64,000 bases of DNA from Phycisphaeraceae bacterium (GCA_023898685.1 CP060234.1:2108001-2172000); one strand, 5' to 3'; positions 50,415 through 59,447 are shown, counted from the first letter of the stretch. The notes: generated by a model from the letters alone, not told the origin. Numbers and translations: made by a program.

Positions 50415-50911
50415 GAGGCCCTCCCTTCTTTCTGGCGTGCGGGGCCGCGGGCGTCTTGGGGAGACCAGAGTTCCAGATCACAGATCACCAGATGGCCAGA
50501 TCAAGAAGCGATGCTCGCTTCCGGGATCTCGACCTTTGGCCATCTGCTTATCTGGCCATCTGTCTCCCCTCAGCCGTCAGGGTGCACGCGGGCCGGTACG
50601 GATCGGGAGAGGTTCGACCATGAACGTTCTCGCCGGCCGGGGGCGGTATCGGACGCGGGCCCGGCGGGGGCACTGTATCAGGTTCCGAACAGGTTGGCAA
50701 GGTTCGGGAAAAAAATGGTGAACAATCTGGATGTGTTGTGGAATGCGCCTCCGACGCACCGGGAGATCTCGGCGTGCGGCACGCTCTGGTGAACGCCCTA
50801 GGTCGTTCACCCAGATTTCCAGAACTGGGGTTGAGCCGATTCGTTCCCGGACCGATGAGGTCGAACACGCCCGGCCGTGCATTCTCGGCGGGCGTGGATT
50901 CGGGGACTGTC
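50415..50911. other. recA/cheW divergent intergenic region
   Basis: There is no supported gene. It contains the inverted repeats described at 50489-50562, and an AT-richer patch near 50700-50740 that could hold the cheW promoter. No textbook LexA box (for example CTGT-N8-ACAG) was seen by eye. Confidence 0.4.
50489..50562. promoter_or_regulatory. Inverted repeats in the recA leader
   Basis: CAGATGGCCAGAT (50489-50501) is the perfect reverse complement of 50550-50562, and a third copy of the 10-bp core TGGCCATCTG lies at 50537-50546. Between them GAAGCGA/TCGCTTC (50505-50521) forms a small hairpin. Position 75-150 bp upstream of the recA start suggests an operator or leader structure; this is inference. 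Confidence 0.45.
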
Positions 50912-51793
50912 ATGGAAGACCGCAACGAGCTCGGGTGCTGGCTGACGCTCAAGATGCATGAGCAGCACTTCATGATCAGCGTCGATCACGTGGTCGAGCT
51001 GACCAAGACGACGGGCCATCCGATCGCCGAGTTGCCGGGGAGCCCGCCCGCGATCGTGGGCACGATGCGTCTGCGTGACAAGCTCATCCCGCTGATCGAT
51101 CTGCGCATCGTGCTGGGGCTGCCCTCGATGCGCGAGGAGACGAAAGAGGTCATCGAGCTGCTGGATTCTCGGCGGACCGACCACATCAACTGGCTCAACG
51201 AGCTGGAATCGTCGGTGCGTGAGCAGCGTGCGTTTACGCTCACCACCGATCCGCACGCGTGCAAGTTCGGCGTGTGGTACGACGCGCTGATGGGCGATGA
51301 AGCGAAGCTCAATGCGTTCACCAACGGGAATCTCGCGCTGCGGGCGGTACTCGAAGAATTCGCGGATCCGCACGCTCAGATCCACCAACTCGCGGTCGAG
51401 GTGACGGGCCTGGTGGGCGAGGGCCGCGCGCCCGACGCGCTGGCTCACATCGTCGAGACGCGGGAGACGGTGCTGGGCTCGATGGTCCGGTTGTTCGACC
51501 GGGCCAAGCAGATCACCGCCGAGCTGCGTCAGCCGCTCGTGGTGGTCGTCGAGTCGGACGGCGTGCGTGCGGGCCTGCTGATCGACGAGGTCGACGCGAT
51601 CCGCCGGCTGGGGGCCGAGGCGTTCGATCCGGTGCCGGGCGAGCTTGAGCACAGCGAGTACGTGACGGCCGTGTGCACGCGTGACGAGAACCGGCCATTG
51701 CACGTGGTGCTGTCGGTTTCGTCGCTCATCGAGCGGCTCGCGGGCGCTCTGCGGCGCAGCGACCGTGAGGCGTTGCACGCCGAGGCGGCGTGA
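50912..51793 (+). CDS. CheW-like coupling protein with an inserted CZB zinc-binding domain
   Basis: The 293-residue protein has a CheW fold split in two: residues about 9-85 ('MISVDHVVELTKTTGHPIAELPGSPPAIVGTMRLRDKLIPLIDLR') and about 205-285 ('VVVVESDGVRAGLLIDEVDAIRRLG'). Between them (about 88-170) is a chemoreceptor zinc-binding (CZB) domain with the expected 3-His/1-Cys set: His91, Cys117 in 'CKFGVWYD', His154 and His158 in 'HAQIH'. CZB domains sense zinc or hypochlorite in chemoreceptors. No CheA, MCP or CheY gene is near. The start is ATG 50912; the ribosome site is weak, and longer in-frame starts upstream look non-coding. Confidence 0.85.
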   Translation: MEDRNELGCWLTLKMHEQHFMISVDHVVELTKTTGHPIAELPGSPPAIVGTMRLRDKLIPLIDLRIVLGLPSMREETKEVIELLDSRRTDHINWLNELESSVREQRAFTLTTDPHACKFGVWYDALMGDEAKLNAFTNGNLALRAVLEEFADPHAQIHQLAVEVTGLVGEGRAPDALAHIVETRETVLGSMVRLFDRAKQITAELRQPLVVVVESDGVRAGLLIDEVDAIRRLGAEAFDPVPGELEHSEYVTAVCTRDENRPLHVVLSVSSLIERLAGALRRSDREALHAEAA

Positions 51794-51829
51794 GAACCGG
51801 TCGAGGCCCCGATCCGCTAGTCTGGCGGC

Positions 51830-53245
51830 GTGCGCACGAGCTGTCCGAAGTGCAAGATCGAGATTCCGGGCGACGAGATCGACGCCGAGCGGGACATCGC
51901 GGTGTGCCGGTCCTGCGATCTGATGTACCGGCTGAGCGATCTGCAGCGGGCGGAGGCGAGGCGGGACGCGGAGATTGTCGCGGGCGGGACTCCGGAGGGC
52001 GCCTGGGCCAAGAAGAACAAGGACGGTGTGGAGCTGGGGGCCTCGGTGCGAAACACCGAGGCTGCGCGGCTGTTCACATTCGCCGCGGTTGTGTTCAATC
52101 TGGGCGCGTGGTTCGCATGGCTGCATCCGATCACCTATTTCCTCGGTGTGCCCCCGGGGTCGACGTGGACGTCGCGAGGAGGACCGGTCACAACCGGTGA
52201 GGCGATCTTCGTCTTTTTCTTCGTCATGCCGCACGTCGCCGGTGGCGTGTTCATGGCTTGGACCTCCTGGTTCAACTGGTGCGGGCGCATTCGGGTGCGC
52301 TTTTCGCGTGACCGGATCCTCTTGGTCTGGTCGGCGGGCCCCCTTGCGTTCCGGCGGACGATCCCGAAGAGCCGCGAGGTTTCGGTCGGGTTGGTCCCGG
52401 GTCGTCGGACGGACCCCAATCGATCGAATGCGCCGGGGAATGAGCGTGCGACCAAGATCGAGGTGCAATCGGCGGGCAGGTCCATCAGCTTCGGGAGCAT
52501 TCTGACCGAGGCGGAGGGCCGCTGGATCGTGGCGATGATCAGGAGCCGGCTGCCCCGCCCGAAGGCGGCGCATCGCCCGACCGGGGCCCGAAGGAGCCAC
52601 GTGGCGAGGAGCGCCGTCGCCGGCGGTACGAGCATGGAGGATCCTGCGGGGAGGCCGCCCGCCGCGGTGCCGGCCCCTCTGCCGGCCGCGAAGCCGGTGG
52701 GAGGGACTGTCACGGACGACGGCACGGTCGTATCCATCAGTCTCACGCGGCCCAATCCCGTCGCGCGATTCGTTCCTTATGTCTGGACGGGTTGCGTCGT
52801 GCTGGCGGCAACGGCGCTGGGCGTGGCGTGGCTGGCGGTCGGCGGTATGCCGCCCGGGCCCGTCATCGCACCGATACTGCTTTTCGCGCTCTTTCCGGGG
52901 ATCGGAACGACGTTGGCGAGCACGGCACGGGTACGGATGGAGGCTCGAATCGCGCCTCGGCGTGGGGAGCTGCAATGGGGGATCGGTCCTGGGCGGCAGT
53001 TCAAGCGGTTCGAACCCGCGAAGGTTCTCCGGGTGACCTACGAGGAAAGGTGGCCGTCGCTACCGGGTGAACCGCGGCCGATCTTCAACCAGGTGGAGTG
53101 CGTCCTCGAGATGGGCAACGACATCGTTCGGATACCGATGATGACGCTCGGCAAGTCCGGCGACGCCGAGGCGATGCGGTGGTTCACCTATGCGGTCAGA
53201 CATCATCTCGGACTGGCCTCCGGATCAACAGGCGGTCGCCCGTGA
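51830..53245 (+). CDS. Zinc-ribbon multi-span membrane protein, hypothetical
   Basis: The 471-residue protein starts with GTG. The N-terminal zinc ribbon has CxxC pairs at Cys5/Cys8 and Cys26/Cys29. It is followed by two membrane helices (about 83-110 and 122-150), a beta-rich cytoplasmic domain, a Pro/Ala-rich linker (about 275-300), and two more helices (about 308-352) with a similar beta-rich domain. The two halves look like an internal duplication of a 'two helices plus PH-like domain' unit. The arrangement is common in planctomycetes but has no function I can name. Confidence 0.7.
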   Translation: MRTSCPKCKIEIPGDEIDAERDIAVCRSCDLMYRLSDLQRAEARRDAEIVAGGTPEGAWAKKNKDGVELGASVRNTEAARLFTFAAVVFNLGAWFAWLHPITYFLGVPPGSTWTSRGGPVTTGEAIFVFFFVMPHVAGGVFMAWTSWFNWCGRIRVRFSRDRILLVWSAGPLAFRRTIPKSREVSVGLVPGRRTDPNRSNAPGNERATKIEVQSAGRSISFGSILTEAEGRWIVAMIRSRLPRPKAAHRPTGARRSHVARSAVAGGTSMEDPAGRPPAAVPAPLPAAKPVGGTVTDDGTVVSISLTRPNPVARFVPYVWTGCVVLAATALGVAWLAVGGMPPGPVIAPILLFALFPGIGTTLASTARVRMEARIAPRRGELQWGIGPGRQFKRFEPAKVLRVTYEERWPSLPGEPRPIFNQVECVLEMGNDIVRIPMMTLGKSGDAEAMRWFTYAVRHHLGLASGSTGGRP

Positions 53246-53264
53246 CGCCCGATACCATCGCCAC

Positions 53265-55100
53265 ATGACGACGGACCTCCAGACGTTCCGGGCTGACGAG
53301 GCCGCCATCCGGGCGGGGGGCGGCGCGAAGGCGATCGAGCGGCAGCACGAGAAGGGGCGGCTGACGGCGCGGGAGCGGATTGCGCGGCTCGTGGATACGG
53401 GACCGCTCCCTTACGGTCGCGGCTCGTCTGGAGAGGTTCGCTCGCCTGGGGCAGGCGGCTCGTCGGGGTTCGACCCGCATCGCGACGAGATCGCCGGATT
53501 CCAGGAACTGGGACTCTGGGCGGCCCACAACATGTATGCGGAGCACGGGGGGGCCCCGGCCGCGGGGGTGGTGACGGGCATCGGCGTCATCCACGGGCGG
53601 CGGCACATGATCATCGCGAACGACGCGACGGTGAAGGCGGGCGCGTTCTTCCCGATGACGTGCAAGAAGATCATCCGCGCCCAGCACGTCGCGCGGATGG
53701 CCGGACTCCCGCTGATCTACCTCGTCGACTCGGCGGGCGTCTACCTGCCGTTGCAGGAGGACGTCTTCCCCGACACCGACGACTTCGGGCGGATCTTCTA
53801 TCTCAACAGCCGCCTCTCCGCCGAGGGCATCTCGCAGATCTCGGCGATCATGGGCTTCTGCGTCGCCGGCGGCGGATATCTGCCCGTCCTCTGCGACACG
53901 CTGCTCATGACCGAGGGCTCGGGGCTGTATCTGGCGGGCCAGGCGCTCGTGAAGGCGGCGATCGGGCAGGAGGTGAGCGACGAGGAGCTTGGCGGGGCGG
54001 CGATGCACGCGGCGATCTCGGGGACGATTGATTTTCGTGAGCCGGATGATGAGGCTTGTCTGGTGCGAGTGAGAGAGGTGCTCGGGAAGCGGGGGGGCGG
54101 CGTGGACGCCCACAACGAGACCCGGGCGCAAGCCCGGGTGTTCGAAGCTCCGGTTGATGTCTCGGGCGAGTCGTCCGTAGGTACGCAGTTAGAACACCCG
54201 GGCTCGCGCCCGGGTCTCGTTCATCCCGTCCGGGACGGCTCCGACCTCCCCTCCATCTTCACGGACAAGCCGGGCGAGCAGTACGACGTGCACGACATCC
54301 TCGCGTGCGTGGTCGACTCGCGCACCGCGCCCAACGCAGAGGGCCACGAATCGCTCGAGCCCGACTTCGATGAGTACAAGGCCGAGTACGGCAAGTCGCT
54401 CTGCTGCGCGTACGCCAAGATCGGCGGGCACGCCGTCGGCATCGTCGCCAACCAGGGCAAGCTGACCGACCGCTCGCTGCCGGGCGGCAAGGCCGGTCCG
54501 AGCAAGTCGACGAACATGCCGCGCGTGATCTACGACGACTCGGCTGACAAGGCCGCCCGGTTCATCATGGACTGCAACCAGCGCAGGATCCCGCTCGTCT
54601 TCATGCACGACACGACCGGCTTCATGGTCGGGCGTGACTCCGAGCAGGGCGGCATCATCCGATCGGGCGCCAAGCTCGTCAACGCGATGAGCAACTCCGT
54701 CGTGCCCAAGATCGTCGTCATTACCGGCGCCAGCTACGGCGCGGGCAACTACGCCATGTGCGGACGAGCGTTCGAGCCCTTCATCTCCCTCGCCTGGCCC
54801 GGCTCACGGTGCGCCGTCATGGGCGCGGCCCAGGCCTCGGGCGTGCTCGCGATGATCGAAGAACGCAGCCGCCAGCGCAAGGGCGAGGAGATCGACCCGG
54901 AGACGCACGAAGCGATCCTCGACGCGGTGCGGGCGAGCTACAACGAGCAGCAGGACATCCGGCACGGGGCGGCGCGGGGATGGGTGGATCGGCTGATCGA
55001 GCCGGCGCGGACGCGGGAGGAGCTGATCGGGGCGCTGGAGGCGGCGGGGCAGGGTTGGGATTGGTCGCGGGGGTTCAGGACCGGTGTGCTTCAGACATGA
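53265..55100 (+). CDS. Acyl-CoA carboxylase carboxyltransferase subunit (methylcrotonyl-CoA type) with repeat insertions
   Basis: The 611-residue protein is a biotin-dependent carboxyltransferase: 'RQHEKGRLTARERIARLVD', 'AGVVTGIGVIHGRRHMIIANDATVKAGAFFPMTCKK', 'IYLVDSAGVYLPLQEDVFPDTDDFGRIFY' and 'VVITGASYGAGNYAMCGRAFEP' match the methylcrotonyl-CoA beta-subunit branch. It is longer than usual because of two in-frame insertions, each overlapping a dispersed repeat: near residues 46-80, and at about 284-319 (bases 54114-54221). Both fall in surface-loop positions and leave the catalytic motifs intact, so the enzyme may still work. ATG 53265 is chosen over 53190 because family-like sequence begins there. 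The biotin-carboxylase partner is not in the window. Confidence 0.88.
   Translation: MTTDLQTFRADEAAIRAGGGAKAIERQHEKGRLTARERIARLVDTGPLPYGRGSSGEVRSPGAGGSSGFDPHRDEIAGFQELGLWAAHNMYAEHGGAPAAGVVTGIGVIHGRRHMIIANDATVKAGAFFPMTCKKIIRAQHVARMAGLPLIYLVDSAGVYLPLQEDVFPDTDDFGRIFYLNSRLSAEGISQISAIMGFCVAGGGYLPVLCDTLLMTEGSGLYLAGQALVKAAIGQEVSDEELGGAAMHAAISGTIDFREPDDEACLVRVREVLGKRGGGVDAHNETRAQARVFEAPVDVSGESSVGTQLEHPGSRPGLVHPVRDGSDLPSIFTDKPGEQYDVHDILACVVDSRTAPNAEGHESLEPDFDEYKAEYGKSLCCAYAKIGGHAVGIVANQGKLTDRSLPGGKAGPSKSTNMPRVIYDDSADKAARFIMDCNQRRIPLVFMHDTTGFMVGRDSEQGGIIRSGAKLVNAMSNSVVPKIVVITGASYGAGNYAMCGRAFEPFISLAWPGSRCAVMGAAQASGVLAMIEERSRQRKGEEIDPETHEAILDAVRASYNEQQDIRHGAARGWVDRLIEPARTREELIGALEAAGQGWDWSRGFRTGVLQT
53403..53426. 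repeat. Dispersed repeat fragment inside the carboxylase gene
   Basis: The motif 'CCGCTCCCTTACGGTCGCGG' matches, from memory, a repeat scattered in planctomycete and acidobacterial genomes. Here it is translated in frame as part of an extra loop. Its extent is uncertain; the inserted segment may reach to about 53470. Confidence 0.5.
54114..54221. repeat. 108-bp palindromic element inserted in frame in the carboxylase gene
   Basis: The 30-bp arms at 54114-54143 and 54192-54221 are reverse complements with a single mismatch (core ACCCGGGCGCAAGCCCGGGT). The element is exactly 36 codons long, so it preserves the reading frame. It adds a loop reading NETRAQARVF...LEHPGSRPGLV to the protein. Confidence 0.85.
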
Positions 55101-55600
55101 GCGGTCCGAAGGTCCAGGACGATCTCGACCGGGGCGACTACGGGCGAGCCAAGGAGCGCCTGTGCTCCTACATCAGGGGTGCGGGCTATTCCCCGTCAGT
55201 CTGCGTTCGGATCGCCGAAATCTGCGTGAAGATGCACGACCCGCGAGAGGCCGGTCGCTGGTATTTCATTGGTGATGAAGACTCTGCCGAGGCGGACCGG
55301 CATATCAAGCTATTCCTTGGCCGATTCGGCCCTCGGCCTGTGGATGTGGTCGCCCAACTGCCAAAGGTCACAAAGCTGGCCGATCGATCGAGGTACCCGC
55401 TTTGCGTGCAACGGCGTCTCGATGAGCTGGGGTTGACCGGCCAGGTTGGGGAATCGTACACACGGGCAATACGGGGCCGTGAGAGCATTGTTGACGCCGG
55501 CGTGAGGTTTGGATGTGTTGCGGCATTGTTGATGTTGGGATTGATCTTCGTCATCGGCTGCGTGACCATCGGTGGATGGATCATCGGGATGTGGCATTGA
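55097..55600 (+). CDS. DUF6584-like protein with C-terminal membrane helix
   Basis: The 167-residue protein's ATG overlaps the carboxylase stop (ATGA), so they are co-translated. The N-terminal part 'DLDRGDYGRAKERLCSYIRGAGYSPSVCVRIAEICVKMHDPREAGRWYFIG' has the TPR-like helical pattern of the DUF6584 family, known from Streptomyces and planctomycetes. The C-terminus is a single hydrophobic helix (about 140-162). Function is unknown; the family name is from memory. Confidence 0.6.
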   Translation: MSGPKVQDDLDRGDYGRAKERLCSYIRGAGYSPSVCVRIAEICVKMHDPREAGRWYFIGDEDSAEADRHIKLFLGRFGPRPVDVVAQLPKVTKLADRSRYPLCVQRRLDELGLTGQVGESYTRAIRGRESIVDAGVRFGCVAALLMLGLIFVIGCVTIGGWIIGMWH

Positions 55601-55678
55601 CAGCGAACATGTGATGCCCGGTGCCCAGACCCGCCCAATGGACGAGTCGGATATCGTCTGGTCCCCATACCCTTCCAT

Positions 55679-56329
55679 ATGCCCAAGCGCACACCCGAGC
55701 CCGGTGTCTGGCGGACCATCGCACGCGAGCTCAAAGCCCTCGAACCCCGTGCGCTCATCGAGGTCATCGCCGACCTCTACGAGTTTTCCCCCGAGAACCG
55801 GGCGCACCTCGCGGCTCGATTCTGCGATGAGGCCGGTTCCTCGGCCCTTCTCGACAAGTACAAGGCGAAGATCACCTCGCAGTTTCTCACGCGGCATGGC
55901 CCGCGCGTTTCTCGTGATCCCGACTTCATGCTCTGCCGGCGGCTCATCAGGGAGTATCGCAAGGCCACCACTTGGGACGAGATCAGCGACGAGTTCGACG
56001 CTCATGGCGCGTTCGACCTGGGCCTGCACTCCATCGAGACGGGCGTTGCGTTCCTGAGGAAGGTCGACTGGAACGAGGCCCGGCCCTACGACTGCCTCGC
56101 CGCGGTGGCGAAGGAGATGGTTGAGATCTGCCAAGGCCCCGACGGCGGGGCGATTGCCCGGACGTTTCTCCCGCGCATCCGTGCCCTCGCCCCGGCCGGC
56201 GACTCGTTGGGGTACGGGTTCTGCGATGTCACCTACGGCCTTCTCGACGCCGTGGAGGAAGCGGCGGGTCAATCCGCGAAAGCCGGCGAGCAACACCCGC
56301 CCGGCGCCTTGGACCATCCGGCGGAGTAA
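55679..56329 (+). CDS. Hypothetical soluble helical protein (DUF6155-like)
   Basis: The 216-residue protein starts 'RELKALEPRALIEVIADLYEFSPENRAHLAARFC', a pattern like the DUF6155 family of small helical proteins. The remainder is Ala/Leu/Asp-rich helices with no catalytic motif that I recognise. It has no signal peptide. It stands alone between the DUF6584-like gene and a lipoprotein gene, 79 bp and 79 bp away. Confidence 0.6.
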   Translation: MPKRTPEPGVWRTIARELKALEPRALIEVIADLYEFSPENRAHLAARFCDEAGSSALLDKYKAKITSQFLTRHGPRVSRDPDFMLCRRLIREYRKATTWDEISDEFDAHGAFDLGLHSIETGVAFLRKVDWNEARPYDCLAAVAKEMVEICQGPDGGAIARTFLPRIRALAPAGDSLGYGFCDVTYGLLDAVEEAAGQSAKAGEQHPPGALDHPAE

Positions 56330-56407
56330 CTCACGGACGGACAGTACACAAGCAGCGCCGGGGGAGGCACCGCGACCCGTCTTGGGTTCGCTATCTACAC
56401 TCGCGAC

Positions 56408-56917
56408 ATGAAAGCAGCACCGATCCTCACCCTCGTTGTCGCCGCCCTTCTCCTCCCCGGCTGTGTCATCCAGGACATTCACAAGGAGCTCAAGGGGGCC
56501 AATGCGCGGCTCGACCGCGTCGAGGACGCCTTGGGCCACATCGACACGACCAACGCCCAGCTCACCGCTCTCCAGGCCCGGCTCAGGACGCTTGACAAGA
56601 TCGACTCCGTCGACGCCTCGCTCAAGTCGATCGACGGGCAGCTCGACTCGATCGAGGAGTCGCTCCGGCATCTCGACGAGCACCTCGCATCGTTGCGCAA
56701 GACCATCAACAACATCGACTCGACGATCCCGTTCCTCAAGATCTCGGGGGATGATGAAGGTGACGAGGGGAATGCTGAAACGGGCGAAGCGGGGGGTGGC
56801 GGCGATCAGAAGGACGCCGGGCCGACGCCACCACCGGGCGAGCCGACCAAGCAACCCGAGTCCGCACCGACGACCGGCGGGGGCGGGTCGGGTGGTGGCT
56901 CCGGCGGGGGCCGCTGA
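56408..56917 (+). CDS. Coiled-coil lipoprotein, hypothetical
   Basis: The 169-residue protein has a lipobox 'LLPGC' (Cys19). Residues about 24-105 form a continuous coiled coil ('LDRVEDALGHIDTTNAQLTALQARLRTLDKIDSV'), and a Gly/Pro/Asp-rich tail follows. The layout suggests an Lpp-like or pore-spacer lipoprotein, although no known family is matched. It stands alone. Confidence 0.72.
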   Translation: MKAAPILTLVVAALLLPGCVIQDIHKELKGANARLDRVEDALGHIDTTNAQLTALQARLRTLDKIDSVDASLKSIDGQLDSIEESLRHLDEHLASLRKTINNIDSTIPFLKISGDDEGDEGNAETGEAGGGGDQKDAGPTPPPGEPTKQPESAPTTGGGGSGGGSGGGR

Positions 56918-57113
56918 CCGTCCCGATAACGGGATACGATTGACTTGAATTCGCCCCCGAAACCGCCGACACTGGTGCAGGGGGATCGGCGCGGGCGCAC
57001 TCGTGACGCCCGGCGCCCGGGGCACGCGCGCTCCACGTCGCGCGGGCGTGGTCGCGGTGGGAGCCGCGACGAGTTGTTCGCGGCGCCACGCCGCGGCCAG
57101 AAAGGTCGAAGCC

Positions 57114-59447
57114 ATGAATACGCGTTGTCTGCCGGGCTCGGTGTCCCTCGCCCTCCTCCTCGCCGCCGCGCCCGCGTGGGCGGAGCCGACGGCGGACGGC
57201 GAGCCGACCGCCCGCGAGCTGGTCGCCCGCCCGCCCTATCAGGCCGATTACTGCAAGGTCGCGGGGTGTGGCAAGGCGGCGGCGGCGATGCTCGCCGAGC
57301 TCAACGGGACCGCGGGCGACACGGGCGGATTGCTCCGGGATCCGCGGGGGCTGGAGGACACCGACGTCCTGCACAACGACGTCGAGCTCGAGCTCTCGGT
57401 TAGCGGGTATGACCTCACCATCAACGGCTCGAACACGATCACCGTCCGCTCGCTCATCGACGGGCTCACCCAGTTCGACATCCGCCTGCGCACCAACTAC
57501 ACGATCACGTCGGCCACGGTCAACGGGAACGCCGCGACCGTGCAGCCCGTGGACACCGTGACGCGGACGATCGTGCTGGGTTCGACGTTCAACACGGGCG
57601 ACGAGTTTGATCTGCGGATCGAGTTCAACGGGCTGGCCGTGAGCCGGGGGCTGGGCTCGATCGAGGTCGATTATGCGGGGGGCCAGCCGGTGGTCGCCTC
57701 GCTCAGCGAGCCTTACTACGCCTACACGTGGTGGCCCTGCAAGGACGGCGAGTTCGGCGCGCCGGGCGACAACGACGACAAGGCGACGCTCGACCTCGCG
57801 ATCATCGCACCGTCCACCATGCGGAGTGTGGCCAACGGCGTGCTCGAGGGGGTTGATTCACTCTCGGGCAACCGCTCGCGCTACCGCTGGCACAGCGACT
57901 ACCCGCTGTCCACCTACCTGGTGATGATCGCGAGCCACCCCTACAACACTTGGACGCAAACGTTCACCTATGACGACGGGCAGACGGTCTACACCATGCC
58001 CGTCGAGTTCAACATCTATCCCGCCGACGACACGACGAACCACCGCACCAACTGGAATCGGGTGGTCGACATGCTGGGCGTGTTCAGCGATCAGTTCGGC
58101 CTCTACCCGTTCATCGACGAGAAGTACGGGATCTACGAGTTCCCGTTCAGCGGGGGCATGGAGCACCAGACGAACACGGGCGAGGGCGTGTTCATCGAGT
58201 ATGTCAACGCCCATGAGCTGACGCACCAGTGGTTCGGCGACATGATCACCTGCCGCACCTGGTCGGACATCTGGCTCAACGAGGGATTCGCGACCTACGG
58301 CGAGGCGATCTGGGAGGAGTTCAAGAACGGGGGGGACAGCCACGCCGCGCTTGTCGGCGCGATGAACGCCCGTCGCCCGAGTGCGTCGACCACGACCAGC
58401 TACAGCGTCTACGTGTATGACACGACCAACGAGTATCGCATCTTCGACTATGACACCAGCTATCTCAAGGGTGGCTGGGTGGTCCACATGCTCCGCGGCG
58501 TCATGGGTGACGAGACGTTCTTCCAGTTCCTCGGCGACTACCGCGCCCAGTTCGCGTACAAGGCCGCGACGACCGCCGACCTCCAGTTGGTCGCTGAGAA
58601 CAGTTCGGGTCTCGATCTCGACGCGTTTTTCAGCCAGTGGGTCTACGAGCCGGGCCAGCTGATCTACCGCTATGGCTGGCAGAACGCGACGATCGACGGG
58701 CAGAACTACGTCCGCCTCCGCCTGCGGCAGACGCAGAGCGCATCGCTGCCGACCTTTGTCATGCCGGTCGAGGTGGCGCTCGGCGCGGAGCGGGCCACGG
58801 TCGAGAACACCGCCCGCACCCAGCATTTCCTGATCCCCGTCGCCGGAACGGTGGGTTCGGTGTCGCTCGATCCCGACACGTGGATTCTCCTGGATGGAGC
58901 CACCACCGAGTCTTACGTCGCTGGCCCGCCCAAGATCGTGCGAACGACCCCTGCGCCTGGCGACGAGCCGGCCACGCTGGGTGACATCGAGGTGGTCTTT
59001 TCCGATCCTGTCACGGCCTCGATCGCGGACTTTGCGCTGAACGGTCCGAACGGCGGTGTCGTCATGAGCTTCAGCCAGCCGGAGACCAACCGCGTTGTGC
59101 TCACGCCGGCTTCCGGCGCCCCTGGCCTCTACACGCTCACGGTTTCCGACGCGATTGTCGGCAACGGCCTCGCCCTTGACGGCGAGATTGGTCCGGGCGA
59201 TCCGTTCCCGTCGGGCGACGGCCTCGCGGGGGGGGATGCGGTCGTCACGTTCGCGGTCGCGCCGCAGGGGTGCAATCCGGCCGACCTCGTCGCGCCTTAC
59301 GGCGTGCTCGACCTCGCCGACATCGGCGCGTTCGTCAGTGCATTCATCGCCCATGATGCCATCGCCGATCTCGCCGAGCCGTTCGGCGTCTTCGATTTGG
59401 CGGATCTTGCGGCGTTTGTCAACGCGTTCGTCGGCGGGTGCCCCTGA
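57114..59447 (+). CDS. Secreted M1-family metallopeptidase with C-terminal paired dockerin-like domain
   Basis: The 777-residue protein has a signal peptide (about 1-24, AWA|E). The M1 aminopeptidase domain carries the zinc motif HELTH at 367-371 with the third ligand Glu390 in 'LNEGFAT', and a GAMEN-like 'FSGGMEHQTN' upstream. A Big_5-like immunoglobulin domain ('VRTTPAPGDEPATLGDIEVVFSDPV') lies at about 605-700. The tail at about 720-777 has two 'DL..PyGv.DLaDi.AFv..F' motifs and ends in Gly-Cys-Pro, as in the lipoprotein at 45819. It probably trims peptides outside the cell. AAAGG lies upstream of the ATG; an in-frame start at 57003 is rejected. Confidence 0.9.
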   Translation: MNTRCLPGSVSLALLLAAAPAWAEPTADGEPTARELVARPPYQADYCKVAGCGKAAAAMLAELNGTAGDTGGLLRDPRGLEDTDVLHNDVELELSVSGYDLTINGSNTITVRSLIDGLTQFDIRLRTNYTITSATVNGNAATVQPVDTVTRTIVLGSTFNTGDEFDLRIEFNGLAVSRGLGSIEVDYAGGQPVVASLSEPYYAYTWWPCKDGEFGAPGDNDDKATLDLAIIAPSTMRSVANGVLEGVDSLSGNRSRYRWHSDYPLSTYLVMIASHPYNTWTQTFTYDDGQTVYTMPVEFNIYPADDTTNHRTNWNRVVDMLGVFSDQFGLYPFIDEKYGIYEFPFSGGMEHQTNTGEGVFIEYVNAHELTHQWFGDMITCRTWSDIWLNEGFATYGEAIWEEFKNGGDSHAALVGAMNARRPSASTTTSYSVYVYDTTNEYRIFDYDTSYLKGGWVVHMLRGVMGDETFFQFLGDYRAQFAYKAATTADLQLVAENSSGLDLDAFFSQWVYEPGQLIYRYGWQNATIDGQNYVRLRLRQTQSASLPTFVMPVEVALGAERATVENTARTQHFLIPVAGTVGSVSLDPDTWILLDGATTESYVAGPPKIVRTTPAPGDEPATLGDIEVVFSDPVTASIADFALNGPNGGVVMSFSQPETNRVVLTPASGAPGLYTLTVSDAIVGNGLALDGEIGPGDPFPSGDGLAGGDAVVTFAVAPQGCNPADLVAPYGVLDLADIGAFVSAFIAHDAIADLAEPFGVFDLADLAAFVNAFVGGCP

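Noticed and set aside
50807..52975. 722-residue minus-strand frame over the CheW-CZB gene and its neighbour
   Set aside because: It spans two genes that have clear domains on the plus strand and contains no recognisable domain itself.
55310..57115. 601-residue minus-strand frame across four plus-strand genes
   Set aside because: It crosses several real genes and intergenic DNA and shows no domain; GC-bias artefact.
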